Assembly: GCA_002712335.1 (NCBI GenBank)
Contig: PATI01000028.1
Coordinates: 15,001-21,886, forward strand
DNA length: 6,886 nt
Source of the DNA: Rhodospirillaceae bacterium
GTDB lineage: Bacteria > Pseudomonadota > Alphaproteobacteria > MPNO01 > UBA2964
Direction of reading: 5' to 3'
In this document: positions 6,256 through 6,886 of the stretch, one piece after another
How the letters are laid out: every line of letters begins with the position of its first letter
Numbering within the stretch: position 1 is the stretch's first letter
Program-made: the position numbers and the translations under genes
Notes under the pieces: model-generated
Database searches by the model: none
Seen by the model: the letters and a program-made list of their open reading frames with translations, nothing else
Told to the model about the DNA's origin: nothing

Positions 6256-6886
6256 TTATTTTTTATTCATTAAACAATTTTTAAATGAGGTAGTTATATT
6301 GCCAAGAAGCGTTACATACATTGCCGGGCCAGGCTTTATAGCTGCACCAAGCGGGTCAATTGAAAGAACTTTTGTGCCGGTACCGCGGGCGACAGCTTTG
6401 GAAATTCTTTGATTAAATTGGGGTTCTTGGAATATGCACGCCGCTCCCACACCTTTAAGCTCTTTCCTAATTTTGGAAACTTGTTTGACGCTGGGAGGCA
6501 CTTCAGGGTTCAGTGTTATAATACCGCCAGCTTTCAATCCAAATCGATTCTCATAATATTGGTAAGCATCATGGAATACAATAAAAGGCCTTTTTTCTAA
6601 AGGCTGCAGCTGCGAACTGATATTTTTAGTCAAATTGTTTAGTTGTTTGCGGAGTTGATTGGCGTTTACACCATAAGCTTCAGAATTTTTCGGATCCGCA
6701 TTCTTTAACTCAGTTTCAATTTTGTGAACAAATTGTATTGCATTTTTGGGATCCAACCAAAGATGTAAGTCCGTGCCTCCATGGTGATGCCCTTCGTGGT
6801 CATCGTGGCCTTTATGGCTTTTGTGGTCATCGTGGCCTTTATGGCTTTTGTGGTCATCGTGGCCTTTATGGCTTTTGTGGTCATCG
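6256..6886 (-). CDS. znuA: Zinc ABC transporter periplasmic binding protein ZnuA, C-terminal part (5' end outside window)
   Basis: The frame is open from the right edge to TAA at 6258-6256, giving 209 visible residues. The N-terminal lobe, signal peptide and start are outside the window. ZnuA captures Zn2+ in the periplasm and delivers it to the ZnuB/ZnuC transporter. Visible in order: a His/Asp/Lys-rich loop of DDHKSHKGH repeats; DLHLWLDP with a zinc-ligand His (codon 6763-6765); FHDAYQYYENRFGL with the second ligand His (6571-6573); EPQF; and SIDPLG with the ligand Asp (6355-6357). Cysteines in ACIFQEP and in the terminal NCLMNKK stretch match the disulfide pair known in E. coli ZnuA. A TTG at 6756 lies inside LWLDP and is not a start. 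A related manganese-binding protein is less likely because of the long His-rich loop. Control by Zur is typical, but the promoter is not visible here. Confidence 0.92.
   Translation of the reverse strand, partial: DDHKSHKGHDDHKSHKGHDDHKSHKGHDDHEGHHHGGTDLHLWLDPKNAIQFVHKIETELKNADPKNSEAYGVNANQLRKQLNNLTKNISSQLQPLEKRPFIVFHDAYQYYENRFGLKAGGIITLNPEVPPSVKQVSKIRKELKGVGAACIFQEPQFNQRISKAVARGTGTKVLSIDPLGAAIKPGPAMYVTLLGNITTSFKNCLMNKK
6796..6886 (-). repeat. 27-bp in-frame tandem repeat encoding the ZnuA metal-binding loop
   Basis: The sequence repeats exactly with a 27-bp period from 6796 to the window edge, giving 3.4 copies; the array continues outside. Each unit encodes nine residues, DDHKSHKGH, and three full units are seen (6885-6859, 6858-6832, 6831-6805). 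They are followed by a diverged DDHEGHHHGG that leads into the conserved DLHLWLDP. Copies are identical even at third codon positions, which points to recent slippage or unequal exchange. The 27-bp length keeps frame, so copy number could vary without breaking the protein. Confidence 0.93.

Noticed and set aside
6754..6756. TTG as the start of a 166-residue gene
   Set aside because: This codon is the Leu inside the conserved LHLWLDP motif, and the frame stays open to the right edge of the window. The gene is partial, not short.
6796..6886. Direct repeats resembling a CRISPR array
   Set aside because: The units abut with no spacers and continue the ZnuA reading frame as a His-rich loop.

Overview
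The window is a compact bacterial stretch of moderate base composition. All five complete genes and one partial gene lie on the minus strand, so transcription runs from high to low coordinates. Family content and the short, overlapping operon spacing suggest a Gram-negative proteobacterium. An alphaproteobacterium, possibly marine or Rhodospirillales-like, is my best guess; this is inference, since no rRNA or marker gene is present.

In transcription order: (1) 6886-6256 is the C-terminal part of a ZnuA-type zinc-binding protein. It is cut by the window edge inside a His/Asp/Lys-rich loop built of exact 27-bp tandem repeats. (2) 6255-6170 is a short gap with a near-perfect 17-bp inverted repeat. 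(3) 6169-5336 is a TauD/TfdA-family Fe(II)/2-oxoglutarate dioxygenase. (4) 5335-5180 is an AT-rich gap with weak promoter-like elements, a 15-bp palindrome and two ATGA-chained mini-ORFs. (5) 5179-1522 holds the three subunits of a xanthine-dehydrogenase-family molybdenum hydroxylase in the order FAD subunit, [2Fe-2S] subunit, molybdopterin subunit, joined by ATGA and TAATG overlaps. (6) 1484-60 is a UbiD-family prenylated-FMN decarboxylase with a perfect AGGAGG ribosome site, followed by a strong hairpin terminator at 12-41. No stretch longer than 156 bases lacks a gene.

The last four genes look like one operon: a molybdenum hydroxylase translationally coupled through its three subunits, then a UbiD decarboxylase 37 nt downstream. 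Known families of both types act on aromatic or heteroaromatic (carboxylic) substrates, so a small catabolic module (ring hydroxylation plus reversible decarboxylation, perhaps with a dioxygenase step) is plausible. The substrate cannot be read from the sequence. The molybdenum enzyme carries a TYRSPGR active-site loop, so it should not be called a carbon monoxide dehydrogenase despite its CoxM-CoxS-CoxL gene order. The zinc-binding gene is probably an unrelated neighbour.
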